Assembly (NCBI GenBank): GCA_963747005.1
Contig: CAVVDT010000016.1
Location: 1 to 64,000 of the forward strand
Direction: 5' to 3'
Length of the DNA: 64,000 nucleotides
Source: CAVVDT01 sp963747005
GTDB taxonomy: Bacteria; Pseudomonadota; Alphaproteobacteria; Rhizobiales; Aestuariivirgaceae
Shown here: in pieces, positions 7,450-16,190 of the stretch
How the letters are laid out: each line of letters starts with the position of its first letter
Position numbering within the stretch: position 1 is the first letter of the stretch
Translations under genes and position numbers: made by a program
The notes under the pieces: generated by a model
Database searches by the model: none
Told to the model about the DNA's origin: nothing
Seen by the model: the letters and a program-made list of their open reading frames with translations, nothing else

Positions 7450-7480
7450 CTGGCCCTAAGGTAGAACCAGACGTTCTTAA
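7450..7480 (+). promoter_or_regulatory. Putative MocR-type operator, two half-sites 21 bp apart
   Basis: CTGGCCCTAA (7450-7459) differs at one position from the CTGGACYTAA box I recall for the MocR regulator TauR. A weaker, similarly oriented ACGTTCTTAA follows at 7471-7480, 21 bp (two helical turns) downstream. MocR proteins bind pairs of direct repeats. The site lies between aauB and the MocR gene, 26 bases before the MocR start. This is motif recognition by eye only. Confidence 0.35.
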
Positions 7481-7505
7481 ACCTGGCACCATTCGAGGCG
7501 CTTTC

Positions 7506-8990
7506 ATGCGTGACTGGCTGGTCCATATCCGGCGCGGTGAATACACCAGTCTGCAGGCTCAGATCCGCGAGGCGTTGGTCTCGGCCATCCTCGACGGGGC
7601 CCTGAGCCGTGACGAGCCGGTCCCCTCCACCCGCAAGATGGCAAAGGTCCTGGGGGTCTCGCGCAACACCGTGGTGCTGGCCTATCAGGGCCTGCTCGAC
7701 GATGGCTATCTCAGCGCCCGCGAGCGTTCCGGTTATTACGTCTCCGACAAGGCGCTGGAAGCTGTCCCGGCGCGCACTGCGTTCACCCATGCGGACAATC
7801 CCCCGAACGGTGCATGGGATGCCCGTCTGCGCCTGGTGCCCAGCCGCCAGGAGAACATCTCCAAGCCGCTCGACTGGCAGTCCTACGACTATCCCTTCAT
7901 CTATGGCCAGGTGGACCACAACCTGTTTCCGCTGGCCGAATGGCGCGACTGTGCCCGCCAGGCGCTGGGGCGGCGCTTTCTCGGTGAATGGACCAATGAT
8001 ACCTGGGCCCACGACGATCCCCTGCTGGTCGAACAGATTCGCCGCCGCATCCTTCCGCGCCGCGGCATCATTGCCGGCGACGAAGAAATACTCGTGACGC
8101 TGGGCGCCCAGAACGCCCTTTATCTGGCCGCCAGCCTCCTGGTCGGTCCCCGGACCCGTACGCTGATGGAAGACCCGGGGTTTCCCGACGTGCGCAACAT
8201 CTTCCACTTGCTGACGAGCCATGTGACGCTGGCGCCGGTCGATGCCTGCGGGATGGTGCTGAGCCCCGAGCTTGAACGCGCCGATGTCGTCTTCGTCACC
8301 CCCAGCCACCAGTTCCCGACTACCGTCACCATGCCGCTGGAGCGCCGCCTGGCGCTGCTGGCGCGCGCTGCGGAGCACGATTTCCTGGTCATCGAGGACG
8401 ATTACGAATTCGAGACCAACTACGTCAACGAGCCCTGCCCGGCACTAAAGTCGCTGGATGACAACGACCGCGTCATCTATGTCGGCTCGCTGTCGAAAAC
8501 CCTGTTTCCGGGTCTCAGGCTGGGCTTCATGGTGGCTCCCAGGCCGTTCATCGACGAGGCCCGGGCGCTGCGCCGGCTGATGGTGCGCCATGCCCCCAAC
8601 AACAACCAGCGCACCGCCGCGCTGTTCCTGTCGCTCGGCCACCACGACACCCTCATCCGCCGCCTGCATCGCACCTACCGCAGCCGCTGGGAGGTGATGG
8701 GCGCCGCCCTACACCGGCATCTGCCGGAGTCCTCGCAAAACCCCACCTTCGGCGGCACCAGCTACTGGGTGAAGGGCCCCGACGAACTGGACAGCGAGAT
8801 CCTCGCCCGCACTGCCCGTGAGGCCGGCATCCTGATCGAGCCGGGAAGGGTTCATTTCGCCGGCCCGAAGCGCCCACGCAATCGCTTCCGCCTCGGCTTT
8901 TCCTCCATCGAAGAGGACCGCATCGAGCCCGGCATCGAGCGACTTGCCGGGCTCATCGCCGGCGACAGGCGCCGGTTAGGTCTTCAGTAG
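7506..8990 (+). CDS. MocR-family regulator (GntR winged helix fused to aminotransferase-like PLP domain)
   Basis: The start at 7506 (MRDWLVHIRRGEYTS) gives 494 residues, standard for MocR. The N-terminal winged helix includes SRDEPVPSTRKMAKVLGVS and RNTVVLAYQGLLDDGYL. The rest is a fold-type-I aminotransferase domain, with the PLP lysine in SLSKTLFPGLRLGF, the Asp motif IEDDYEFE and the phosphate-binding Arg region. MocR proteins are usually activators of a neighbouring or divergent catabolic operon, so control of aauBEDA and the cytochromes is the simplest reading. The operator candidate resembles that of TauR, and genes for sulfoacetaldehyde metabolism lie 5-11 kb away, so a taurine-related role is an alternative. 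Confidence 0.88.
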   Translation: MRDWLVHIRRGEYTSLQAQIREALVSAILDGALSRDEPVPSTRKMAKVLGVSRNTVVLAYQGLLDDGYLSARERSGYYVSDKALEAVPARTAFTHADNPPNGAWDARLRLVPSRQENISKPLDWQSYDYPFIYGQVDHNLFPLAEWRDCARQALGRRFLGEWTNDTWAHDDPLLVEQIRRRILPRRGIIAGDEEILVTLGAQNALYLAASLLVGPRTRTLMEDPGFPDVRNIFHLLTSHVTLAPVDACGMVLSPELERADVVFVTPSHQFPTTVTMPLERRLALLARAAEHDFLVIEDDYEFETNYVNEPCPALKSLDDNDRVIYVGSLSKTLFPGLRLGFMVAPRPFIDEARALRRLMVRHAPNNNQRTAALFLSLGHHDTLIRRLHRTYRSRWEVMGAALHRHLPESSQNPTFGGTSYWVKGPDELDSEILARTAREAGILIEPGRVHFAGPKRPRNRFRLGFSSIEEDRIEPGIERLAGLIAGDRRRLGLQ

Positions 8991-9111
8991 ACGCATCATC
9001 GTCCAGTGGCCGCCTCTTGCCGGCATTCGCCGGAAATGCTAGCTTCGGCAGGGAACGAGAGGGCGATGACTTCTTCCCCGGGAGGGGAAGCCGCAACAGG
9101 AGTTATTCATC

Positions 9112-10701
9112 ATGTCGTTGATCGCGCGCTCAGGTAATCCGGATATTGACGGCATCTTGTGGGGCGTCAAGTGGGACCTGACAAGTCTCACCTACGGCTT
9201 CGCCACGGCGGTCAACCAGTATTTCGGCTACCCGTTCAACAGTATCCAGAACTTCGTGGGGTTCAACGCCCAGCAGCAGACTGCGGTCGACGACATCATG
9301 GCCATGCTCAACGGGCTGATCCCGCTGCCCATTGTCTTCACCAGCGATCCCACCGCCGCAAACCTGCGCTTCGCCGAGGCAGACTATGTCAACCAGGACG
9401 GCAACGGGGTTCCCGGCAACATCCCGACAGCGGTAGGAACGCCGCCGGATCCTTTCCAGTTCCCGACCTATGGGCACGGCGACATCTTCGTGAATACAAC
9501 CCTGTATAATTCGCCTCAGAGAGGCAACTTCGCCTACAATACGTTTATCCATGAGCTCGGCCATACCCTCGGCCTGAAGCACGGACACGAGGCCAACCAG
9601 AAGTATCCCGGATCCAACATCATCCTCCCTGCGCTGCCGACCAACCACGACTCGATGGAATTCTCCGTGATGACCTATCGCAGCGAGGTCGGAGGGGCCA
9701 CCAACGGCTACACCAACGAGGACTTCGGTTACGCGCAGACCTACATGATGGACGATATCGCCGCCCTGCAATACCTCTATGGCGCCGACTATACCTTCAA
9801 TGCCGGCAATACGACCTACACCTGGGATACCAAGACCGGCGAGATGTTCATCAACAATGTCGGCCAGGGCGCACCGGGGGCCGATCGTATCTTCCTCACC
9901 ATCTGGGACGGCGGCGGTACCGATACCTATGATTTCTCCAATTACAGCAACAACCTGCATGTCAATCTCGCGCCCGGCAAGTGGTCGATCTCGGCGCATA
10001 ATCAACTCGCCGAGCTCAACACCAACACCGGTCACCTGGCGCGCGGCAACATTTTCAATGCGCTGCTTCATGACAAGGACCACCGCTCGCTGATCGAGAA
10101 TGCGACCGGCGGTAGCGGCAACGACAAGATTCTGGGCAATTTTGGCGACAACCTTCTCAAAGGTGCCAACGGCAACGACAGGCTCGTGGGCGGGGCAGGC
10201 CACGATACGCTCGTCGGCGGCAATGACGCCGATACCCTGGTCGGCGGCGACGGTGGCGACCGTTTGCTCGGCAATAAGGGAGCCGACATCATCAGAGGCG
10301 GCGCCGGTGCCGATACCCTGAATGGCGGTTCGGGCGCCGACAAGCTGATCGGCGGCACTGGTCACGACGTGATGAACGGCCAGATGGGCAAGGATACCTT
10401 TGTGTTCAACAGTGTGGGCGAATCCACCGCCGACGCCCATCGCGACGTCATCGAGCATTTCTCCATCAGCCAGGATCGGATTGACCTTTCGGCGATCGAT
10501 GCCCAGACCGGCGTTACAGGCAATCAGGCCTTCCATTTCATCGGCACCCATGCCTTCTCGGACAAAAAGGGCGAACTGCACGCCATTCACGGCGGCGGCA
10601 ACACATTTGTCGCCGGCGATGTCAACGGCGACGGCCACGCCGATTTCTCAATCCTCATCCAGGGTGTGATCGGCCTGACCAGCCACGACTTCATCCTGTA
10701 A
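9112..10701 (+). CDS. Serralysin-like RTX metalloprotease (peptidase M10B), type I-secreted
   Basis: This is a 529-residue protein without a classical signal peptide. The zinc site FIHELGHTLGLKHGHE (HExxHxxGxxH, first His at residue 147) is followed by the Met-turn SVMTYRS, both hallmarks of serralysins. Residues ~334-430 carry calcium-binding RTX nonapeptides (GGSGNDKIL, GGAGHDTLV, GGAGADTLN). The M10 C-terminal secretion domain ends in the hydrophobic GLTSHDFIL. It is secreted by a type I ABC exporter, but no exporter genes lie in this window. The RTX protein at 30208-31558 ends with a very similar module. The ribosome-binding site is AGGAG (9099 region), and a G/C-rich hairpin-like sequence lies just upstream. 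Confidence 0.9.
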   Translation: MSLIARSGNPDIDGILWGVKWDLTSLTYGFATAVNQYFGYPFNSIQNFVGFNAQQQTAVDDIMAMLNGLIPLPIVFTSDPTAANLRFAEADYVNQDGNGVPGNIPTAVGTPPDPFQFPTYGHGDIFVNTTLYNSPQRGNFAYNTFIHELGHTLGLKHGHEANQKYPGSNIILPALPTNHDSMEFSVMTYRSEVGGATNGYTNEDFGYAQTYMMDDIAALQYLYGADYTFNAGNTTYTWDTKTGEMFINNVGQGAPGADRIFLTIWDGGGTDTYDFSNYSNNLHVNLAPGKWSISAHNQLAELNTNTGHLARGNIFNALLHDKDHRSLIENATGGSGNDKILGNFGDNLLKGANGNDRLVGGAGHDTLVGGNDADTLVGGDGGDRLLGNKGADIIRGGAGADTLNGGSGADKLIGGTGHDVMNGQMGKDTFVFNSVGESTADAHRDVIEHFSISQDRIDLSAIDAQTGVTGNQAFHFIGTHAFSDKKGELHAIHGGGNTFVAGDVNGDGHADFSILIQGVIGLTSHDFIL

Positions 10702-10822
10702 CCGGGCCAGGGCGGGCGCATTTCGCCGGACCCGGGCAGCCTCGCAACCTCATCTCCCCTTCCCGCAGCCGGCGAAACCGGGCATAGAGCCCATCCGGTT
10801 CACTCTCTGCTTTCAGGACGTC

Positions 10823-11836
10823 ATGCGCTCGGCGACCCGCTTCTTTCCTGCCCGTCAGGCCCGCCAGGACCGCCCGCTGCTGGCTATTGCCTGCATCGCT
10901 TCGGCGGTGTTCCTCGCCGCTACCATGGACGCCATCACCAAGCTCCTGAGCAGTGGCTATCCGATACATCAACTGCTCGTCCTGCGCACCGTCTGCGCCG
11001 CGCCGATCATCTTCATCGTGTTGCTGAGGCGGGCCGCCCTGCGCGATCTTCTCACCCCCTATCTGCCGTTCATTGCCGCCCGCGCGCTCATCATGTGCTC
11101 GGCCTATCTCGGCTTCATGCTGTCGGTGGCGACCCTGCAGCTTGCCGACGGTGTCGCCATCTATTTCACCATGCCGCTCATTGTGGCGGCGCTGGCCGGC
11201 CCTCTGCTCGGCGAAAACGTGCCGTTCTACCGCTGGATCGCCGTGGCCGTCGGCTTTGTCGGAGTGATGGTGATGCTGAAGCCGGGAAGCTCGGTGTTCG
11301 AGCCCGCGGCGTTGCTGGCCTTATGGGCGGCCTTCGGCTATGCCGCCGGGCAGCTCATGGCGCGCGGCATCTCCGCCCATGTGCGCCCCATCGTCATCGT
11401 CTTCTGGCACAACCTCGTCTACCTGTCGGTGGGACTGGTGCTGGCGCTCACCTTGCGTCTTGTCCCGCCCGGCACCTTCACCCACCCCAGCCTCGTCTTC
11501 CTCGTGCGGCCCTGGCACATGGGACCGCTGCGCGACATGGTGCTGATGACCGCGCTGGGCATTCTCTCGGCGCTGGCGATGCTCCTCTTCACCGAGGCCT
11601 ACAAGCAGGGCGAGGCGAGCTTCGTTGCCCCCTTCGAATACACCTCCATGCTGTGGGCGGTGATCTACGGCCTCGCTTTGTGGGGCCAGTTGCCGGGCCT
11701 TTCGACCGCCATCGGCGGTGCCCTGGTGATCGGCGCCGGCCTGTTCATGCTCTTCGCTGCCCGCCGCGACCGCCTCGCCCGCCTGGCGGGAGGACCCCTC
11801 ACACCGGATAGCCGCGCCAGCCCTTCACCGTCCTGA
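10823..11836 (+). CDS. DMT-superfamily (EamA) transporter
   Basis: This is a 337-residue protein with about ten hydrophobic helices in two homologous halves, typical of EamA exporters of amino acids or other small metabolites. The N-terminal extension is basic (FFPARQARQDR). Recognisable EamA phrases are VFLAATMDAITKLLS, LQLADGVAIYFTMPLIVAAL and LLFTEAYKQGEASFVAPFEY. The substrate cannot be deduced. Its 3' end overlaps the 3' end of the convergent lrp-type gene by 38 bases. Confidence 0.85.
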   Translation: MRSATRFFPARQARQDRPLLAIACIASAVFLAATMDAITKLLSSGYPIHQLLVLRTVCAAPIIFIVLLRRAALRDLLTPYLPFIAARALIMCSAYLGFMLSVATLQLADGVAIYFTMPLIVAALAGPLLGENVPFYRWIAVAVGFVGVMVMLKPGSSVFEPAALLALWAAFGYAAGQLMARGISAHVRPIVIVFWHNLVYLSVGLVLALTLRLVPPGTFTHPSLVFLVRPWHMGPLRDMVLMTALGILSALAMLLFTEAYKQGEASFVAPFEYTSMLWAVIYGLALWGQLPGLSTAIGGALVIGAGLFMLFAARRDRLARLAGGPLTPDSRASPSPS

Positions 11837-12266
11837 GCGCCAGCGACGACTGGATGCGCGCCAGACCCGGCAGACGGGCGATGCGGGTGCGGTGGATGCG
11901 CTCGTAATCCTGGGCATCGACCGCCGCCACCCTCAGCAGATAGTCGAACTGGCCGCCCATGAGGTGGCATTCGAGGATTTCAGGCACCAGTCCCGCCGCC
12001 TTCTCGAAACGCTCCAGCGCTTCCTCCGACTGGGTTTGCAGCGAAATCTCCACGAAGAACTCGATGGTGAGGCCGAGCGCCTCGCGCGACAGCCGCGCCA
12101 CATAGCCCTCGATGACACCCGCCGCCTCCATCAGCTTCATGCGCCTATGGCAGGCCGATGGCGACAGCCCCGCCTTGGTGGCGATCTCGGCAATCGGCTG
12201 GCGGCAGTCGCGCTGCAACGCCATCAGGATGCGACGGTCCATGGCGTCAAGTTCGATTGATGGCAT
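11799..12266 (-). CDS. Lrp/AsnC-family regulator, probably of ald
   Basis: The start at 12266 (MPSIELDAMDRRIL) gives 155 residues, normal for the family; the open frame continues much further upstream but only as antisense of ald. The N-terminal HTH includes IAEIATKAGLSPSACHRRMK. The C-terminal RAM domain includes GGQFDYLLRVAAVDAQDYER. Divergent Lrp-type regulators commonly activate alanine dehydrogenase genes in response to alanine. The 147-base intergenic region holds two inverted-repeat signals, which supports that role here. Confidence 0.9.
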   Translation of the reverse strand: MPSIELDAMDRRILMALQRDCRQPIAEIATKAGLSPSACHRRMKLMEAAGVIEGYVARLSREALGLTIEFFVEISLQTQSEEALERFEKAAGLVPEILECHLMGGQFDYLLRVAAVDAQDYERIHRTRIARLPGLARIQSSLALRTVKGWRGYPV

Positions 12267-12269
12267 TCC

Positions 12270-12336
12270 AGAATTCCAATGATTATTCGAATAATATACG
12301 AATGAGCGGCTCGATGGCAGAATAAATCGGAATTCT
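12270..12336. promoter_or_regulatory. Inverted repeats between lrp-type gene and ald, putative operator
   Basis: AGAATTCC (12270-12277) and GGAATTCT (12329-12336) form an outer inverted repeat around a perfect 14-bp palindrome, ATTATTCGAATAAT (12282-12295). Lrp-type octamers bind AT-rich degenerate palindromes in arrays like this. The region is AT-rich compared with its surroundings. Confidence 0.5.
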
Positions 12337-12413
12337 TGCCGCCACAACCGTGCTAGCAACCCTTCCATCGCGACAGGGATCGCGCGCTTTTGCGCCTGAG
12401 GGAGGACAAGAAC

Positions 12414-13532
12414 ATGCTTATCGGTGTGCCGAAGGAGATCAAGGTCAAGGAATTCCGCGTCGGCATGACGCCCACCTCGGTGCGCGAGGTGATCCATCAC
12501 GGCCACAAGGTCATCGTCGAGACCAATGCCGGTGCCGGCATCGGCATGGACGACGATGCCTACATCGCCGCCGGTGCAGAGGTCGTCAAGTCGGCCAGGG
12601 AGGTCTTTGAACGCGCCGACATGGTGGTCAAGGTGAAGGAACCGCAGGCCGTCGAGCGCAGGATGCTGCGCCAGGGTCAGCTTTTGTTCACCTACCTGCA
12701 TCTGGCGCCCGATCCCGACCAGACCCGCGACCTTGTCGCCTCCGGCGCCACCTGCATCGCCTACGAGACCGTCACCAACGCAGCCGGCGGCCTGCCGCTG
12801 CTGGCTCCCATGTCGGAGGTGGCCGGTCGGTTGTCTATACAGGCTGGCGCCTACTACCTCGAAAAGGCCCATGGCGGCCATGGCGTGCTGCTTGGCGGCG
12901 TGCCCGGCGTCGATCCCGCCAAGGTGGTGGTGCTGGGCGGTGGCGTGGTGGGCCGTCATGCCTGCCACATCGCGCTGGGCATGGGCGCCGATACCTGGGT
13001 CCTCGACAAGAACGTCGACGTGCTGCGCTCGTTGTGGCAGCAGTTCGACCGCCCGCTCAACACCGTCTACTCCACCGTCGATGCCGTCGAGCGCCATCTC
13101 TCGGAAGCCGACCTGGTGATCGGTGGCGTGCTGATCCCGGGGGCGGCGGCGCCCAAGCTTATCACCCGCGAACTGGTCAAGAAGATGAAGCCGGGCTCGG
13201 TGATCGTCGACGTGGCCATCGACCAGGGCGGCTGCGCGGAGACCTCGCACGCCACCACCTATGACGATCCTGTCTATGTGGTCGACGGCGTCATCCACTA
13301 CTGCGTCGCCAACATGCCGGGCGGGGTGCCAAAGACGTCGACCTACGCCCTCAACAACTGCACCCTGCCGTTCGTCATCCAGCTTGCAGACAAGGGCTGG
13401 CGCGAGGCCTGCGCCGCCAATCCGCACCTGCTGGCGGGCCTCAACGTGCATGCCGGACGCATCACCTACAAGGCAGTGGCGGACGATCTCGGTTACGATT
13501 ACCTCGACCCGAGGGAAGCCCTGAAGATCTGA
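12414..13532 (+). CDS. ald: Alanine dehydrogenase
   Basis: The start at 12414 (MLIGVPKEIKVKEFRVG) is preceded by GAGGGAGGA. It has 372 residues, the usual length. It catalyses L-alanine + NAD+ + H2O to pyruvate + NH3 + NADH in the cytoplasm. The family signature is clear: NAGAGIGMDDDAYIAAGAE, FTYLHLAP, then the Rossmann motif VVVLGGGVVGRHA and VDGVIHYCVANMPGGVPKTS. In taurine users, Ald regenerates pyruvate for taurine:pyruvate aminotransferase. With xsc and pta nearby this is a plausible role, though no tpa gene is in the window. It is divergent from its likely Lrp-type regulator, and a strong terminator follows. Confidence 0.93.
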   Translation: MLIGVPKEIKVKEFRVGMTPTSVREVIHHGHKVIVETNAGAGIGMDDDAYIAAGAEVVKSAREVFERADMVVKVKEPQAVERRMLRQGQLLFTYLHLAPDPDQTRDLVASGATCIAYETVTNAAGGLPLLAPMSEVAGRLSIQAGAYYLEKAHGGHGVLLGGVPGVDPAKVVVLGGGVVGRHACHIALGMGADTWVLDKNVDVLRSLWQQFDRPLNTVYSTVDAVERHLSEADLVIGGVLIPGAAAPKLITRELVKKMKPGSVIVDVAIDQGGCAETSHATTYDDPVYVVDGVIHYCVANMPGGVPKTSTYALNNCTLPFVIQLADKGWREACAANPHLLAGLNVHAGRITYKAVADDLGYDYLDPREALKI

Positions 13533-13574
13533 AAACCGCAAGGCCGGGGCACATCGCCCGGCCTCATTGCCCGA

Positions 13575-13607
13575 CCCGCCCGGACTTCCTCTCCGGGCGG
13601 GTTTTTT
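13575..13607 (+). terminator. Rho-independent terminator after ald
   Basis: A perfect 10-bp stem, CCCGCCCGGA (13575-13584) with TCCGGGCGGG (13592-13601), has a seven-base loop and is followed directly by six T (13602-13607). Confidence 0.9.
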
Positions 13608-13669
13608 CATATTCGCCAACATGCCACCAAAACTCTGGTGGCGGAACGAATCTCGGGTTATCCTGAACC

Positions 13670-14101
13670 ATGAGCTTGGCCCGGTTTTGCTTCGCGTGTT
13701 GTCTTCTTGTGCTTGCACTTGGCAGTACGTCGCATCCTGCGGCAGCGGCCCGGCAATGCGTTTTCGGCTGGGCCGTGCCCGGCGCCTATGTCATTACCGG
13801 CAATTACCGCGGCTCCGAGCGCTCCGCCACCATCTACCTCACCAACAACTGTCGGCTCGTCATTCCCTTGCCCGGCGTGTTCACCGGCGGCCAGCTCGTG
13901 CGGGCCGGCCAATGCCTGAAGTTCAATCTCAAGGTGGGAGATAAGAAGAAGGTGCTCACCGCTCAATGGTGCAACACCTATGGCATCGTCCCGTTGGGCA
14001 AACACATCTTTCGCGCCTCGGTAAAGCGCAAGCTCGCACCTTCGGATCAAGGCTGGAACAAGAAGCAGAATTTCAACAAACGGCCCGTCCTCGGCAACTG
14101 A
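13670..14101 (+). CDS. Hypothetical secreted protein (143 aa)
   Basis: The N-terminus has a clear signal peptide (FCFACCLLVLALGSTS, cleavage near AAAARQC). The mature part of ~115 residues has four Cys (QCVFG, NCRLV, QCLKF, WCNTY), suggesting two disulfides in an exported beta-rich domain. The C-terminus is basic. I do not recognise a family. It stands alone between the ald terminator and a cupin gene. Confidence 0.6.
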   Translation: MSLARFCFACCLLVLALGSTSHPAAAARQCVFGWAVPGAYVITGNYRGSERSATIYLTNNCRLVIPLPGVFTGGQLVRAGQCLKFNLKVGDKKKVLTAQWCNTYGIVPLGKHIFRASVKRKLAPSDQGWNKKQNFNKRPVLGN

Positions 14102-14210
14102 TCCGGCTAGCAGTCCGGCTTCCCCGTAAGCGACCATTGTCGCGCAACTTGACCGCGCCCGGTCCACCTCCCTAGATGGTAGCACGCAGCAGCAGCGAGG
14201 AACCACCGCC

Positions 14211-14492
14211 ATGACCGGCACCGCCAAGGCCACGACATTCATCGATAACGACCGCGCCATCGTCACTGAGTGGCGCTTTGCGCCCGGCGCCAATACCGGC
14301 TGGCACCGCCACGCCCATGACTACGTCGTGGTGCCGTTGATGGACGGCAAGGTGAAGCTGGTGACGAAGGACGGCGAGAGCCTGGCCGAAATGAAGTGCG
14401 GCGTTCCCTATTTCCGCCCGGCCGGGGTCGAGCACGATGTCATCAACGCCAATGACGGCGAATACGCCTTCATCGAGGTCGAGATCAGGTAG
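14211..14492 (+). CDS. Small cupin-domain protein (93 aa)
   Basis: This is a single cupin barrel. The metal-binding pattern GWHRHAHDYVVVPL (His-x-His with a following acidic residue) is motif 1, and FRPAGVEHDVINAN with its His is motif 2. There is no signal peptide. Small cupins of this type bind metal or a small ligand, and the substrate is not predictable. The gene stands alone, with a repeat pair immediately downstream. Confidence 0.75.
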   Translation: MTGTAKATTFIDNDRAIVTEWRFAPGANTGWHRHAHDYVVVPLMDGKVKLVTKDGESLAEMKCGVPYFRPAGVEHDVINANDGEYAFIEVEIR

Positions 14493-14532
14493 CCTGCCTC
14501 ACCGCGTCTCGATGCGTTCGCGCCACAGCCCC

Positions 14533-14644
14533 GGAGCATGATGCCGAAAAGTGGAAACCACTTTTCGGCTAACATCATGCTCAACATATTGGAATCGATC
14601 AGGTTCATGACTTTGGGTCGATTCGATCCAAAGTCATCCTGATC
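14533..14644. repeat. Pair of intergenic palindromes (RIME-like, Rhizobiales type)
   Basis: The first palindrome runs about 14533-14581: GAGCATGATGCCGAAAAGTG pairs with CACTTTTCGGCTAACATCAT and GCTC. The second runs about 14597-14644: GATCAGGTTCATGACTTTGG pairs with CCAAAGTCATCCTGATC. The 'GATGCCGAAAAGTG' type is common between genes in rhizobial and related genomes. The pair lies between convergent genes (cupin and the TPR protein) and could also act in transcript termination. Confidence 0.75.
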
Positions 14645-15909
14645 TAGTTCGCCGGCTTCAGCGCCCGCGCCCGGTCGAAGGCATCGCTGGCGGCCTTGAT
14701 ATTGCCGAGGTTGGTCTCCACCCCGCCGAGCTGCTGCCACAGGTCGGCACGTTCGGGATCGATCTTCACCGCTTCCATATAAGCCGTCCGGGCGGCCTGG
14801 TAGTCCTTGCTGCACAGGGCAGTATAGGCTTGCTCAAGCCGGGCGTCGAGTTGGGCCTTGCGCTTGGCCTTCTCGTCATTGACCTTCTGCGTGTCGATTT
14901 CGCTCGACTTGTCGAAGGCATCCGCTGCCGCCATCGCGTTACCCATGTTGGTCTGGATAAAGGCGATCTGCTTCCACAAGTCGGAACGCTTGGGGTCCTT
15001 TGCGACCACGCCCTGGAAGAGCTTCAGCGCCGCCGCGTAGTCCTTGCTGGCCAGCTTCTGGTAACCTTCCTCAAGCACCGGCGCGTTCTTGATCTGGTCG
15101 ATTTCGGCCTCGATCTGCGGATCTCCGGGCTGCAGATCATTGACCTTCTCGAAGTCCTTCAGCGCCACGTCCTTGTTGCCGAGGCCAAGATCGATGTAAG
15201 CGAGCTGCCGCCACAGGTCGGGGTTGCCGGGGTCCTTGTCGACGGCTTCCTTGAACACCTCGTGAGCGGACTTGTAGTCCTTCTGGCAGAGCGCTGCGTA
15301 GCCCTTGTCCAGCTTGGCTTCCTTCTTCATCTGCTCGAGGACCTTTTGCGTCTGCTCGTCCTTGGGCTCGATTTCAAGTGCCTTGGAGAAGTCACTGACG
15401 GCCTGGACCTTGTTGCCGAGATTGGCCTCGATATAGCCAAGCTGGCGCCACAGGTCGGCGCGGTCGGCATGCTTCTTGACGGCCTCGGCGAAAATCTCCT
15501 TGGCGGCCTTGTAGTCCTGGCGCGCCAGATCGGCGTAGCCTTTGGTGAGCTGCGCCTCCAGCGCCAGCTTCTCCAGCTGGGTGGTCATGTCGTTCCGGGC
15601 AGCCACCGATGCGACGGACTCGTTGCCGGAGGTCGTGTTCTGGGCGAGCAGCACCGCCTTGCCGTTCACTTTCGCCGGCACGATATGCAACATCCAGTCA
15701 TCCGACAGCGAAGCCACCTGGAACGGCGTATTCCAGATGGGTGACGTGACAGCCGCCACGGTCGTGACGCGGTCAGCCTTGCGGGCCGACGGACCGCCAT
15801 GACCGTTGAAAGCCACCAGCCCCATAGCTGCCGCAAGTCCCACACCGAGTGGCAATGTGGCAGCCCGCAGCACGACACTGGAGCGCCTGCGCCGATTGCG
15901 CTTGCTCAT
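14644..15909 (-). CDS. TPR-repeat protein, membrane anchored or exported
   Basis: I chose the start at 15909 (MSKRNRRRRSS...) because GGGAGG precedes it. A very basic N-terminus is followed by one hydrophobic segment (LPLGVGLAAAMGLVAF), giving a type II anchor or an uncleaved signal. Residues ~110-420 hold four related blocks, each containing a TPR pair marked by ADLWRQLGYIEANLGNK, PDLWRQLAYIDLGLGNK, SDLWKQIAFIQTNMGN and ADLWQQLGGVETNLGN. The blocks are spaced about 70-80 residues apart and look internally duplicated. It is probably a periplasmic protein-protein scaffold. No partner is evident. Confidence 0.75.
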   Translation of the reverse strand: MSKRNRRRRSSVVLRAATLPLGVGLAAAMGLVAFNGHGGPSARKADRVTTVAAVTSPIWNTPFQVASLSDDWMLHIVPAKVNGKAVLLAQNTTSGNESVASVAARNDMTTQLEKLALEAQLTKGYADLARQDYKAAKEIFAEAVKKHADRADLWRQLGYIEANLGNKVQAVSDFSKALEIEPKDEQTQKVLEQMKKEAKLDKGYAALCQKDYKSAHEVFKEAVDKDPGNPDLWRQLAYIDLGLGNKDVALKDFEKVNDLQPGDPQIEAEIDQIKNAPVLEEGYQKLASKDYAAALKLFQGVVAKDPKRSDLWKQIAFIQTNMGNAMAAADAFDKSSEIDTQKVNDEKAKRKAQLDARLEQAYTALCSKDYQAARTAYMEAVKIDPERADLWQQLGGVETNLGNIKAASDAFDRARALKPAN

Positions 15910-16190
15910 GTCCAACCTCCCGCAAGGTAGGGCCGCCTGGGCCCGCGCACCGCCACGCCCCTCTCTCTGCATGACGATCGCCTGGCGGCCACAGCCAGCC
16001 TGCAGGTTAAATATTGTCAAATGTCCTGTATCTTTACAAGACACGCTTGCTTGACCGACAGCGATGCCGGAACCCATTCTTTCGCCCGTCTGGCAGGTGC
16101 CGTCCAGCAAAACTGGTCCTTTCGCCGGGCCATCCGGGCGCGTTAAACATGCCGGCAGAAACCTCTGCGTTCTCAAGGAGACCCAAGATC

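Noticed and set aside
9075..9105. Hairpin-like CTTCCCC...GGGGAAG before the RTX protease start
   Set aside because: A short GC-rich inverted repeat close to the ribosome-binding site; it matches no known riboswitch or operator and may be chance.
9130..10638. 502-codon open frame on the minus strand
   Set aside because: It is antisense to the serralysin-like RTX protease, whose zinc site and RTX repeats are unmistakable. The long frame is a by-product of GC-rich codon use.
12267..13718. Long N-terminal extension of the Lrp-type frame
   Set aside because: The extension lies antisense to ald; the HTH protein starts properly at 12266 with a family-typical N-terminus.
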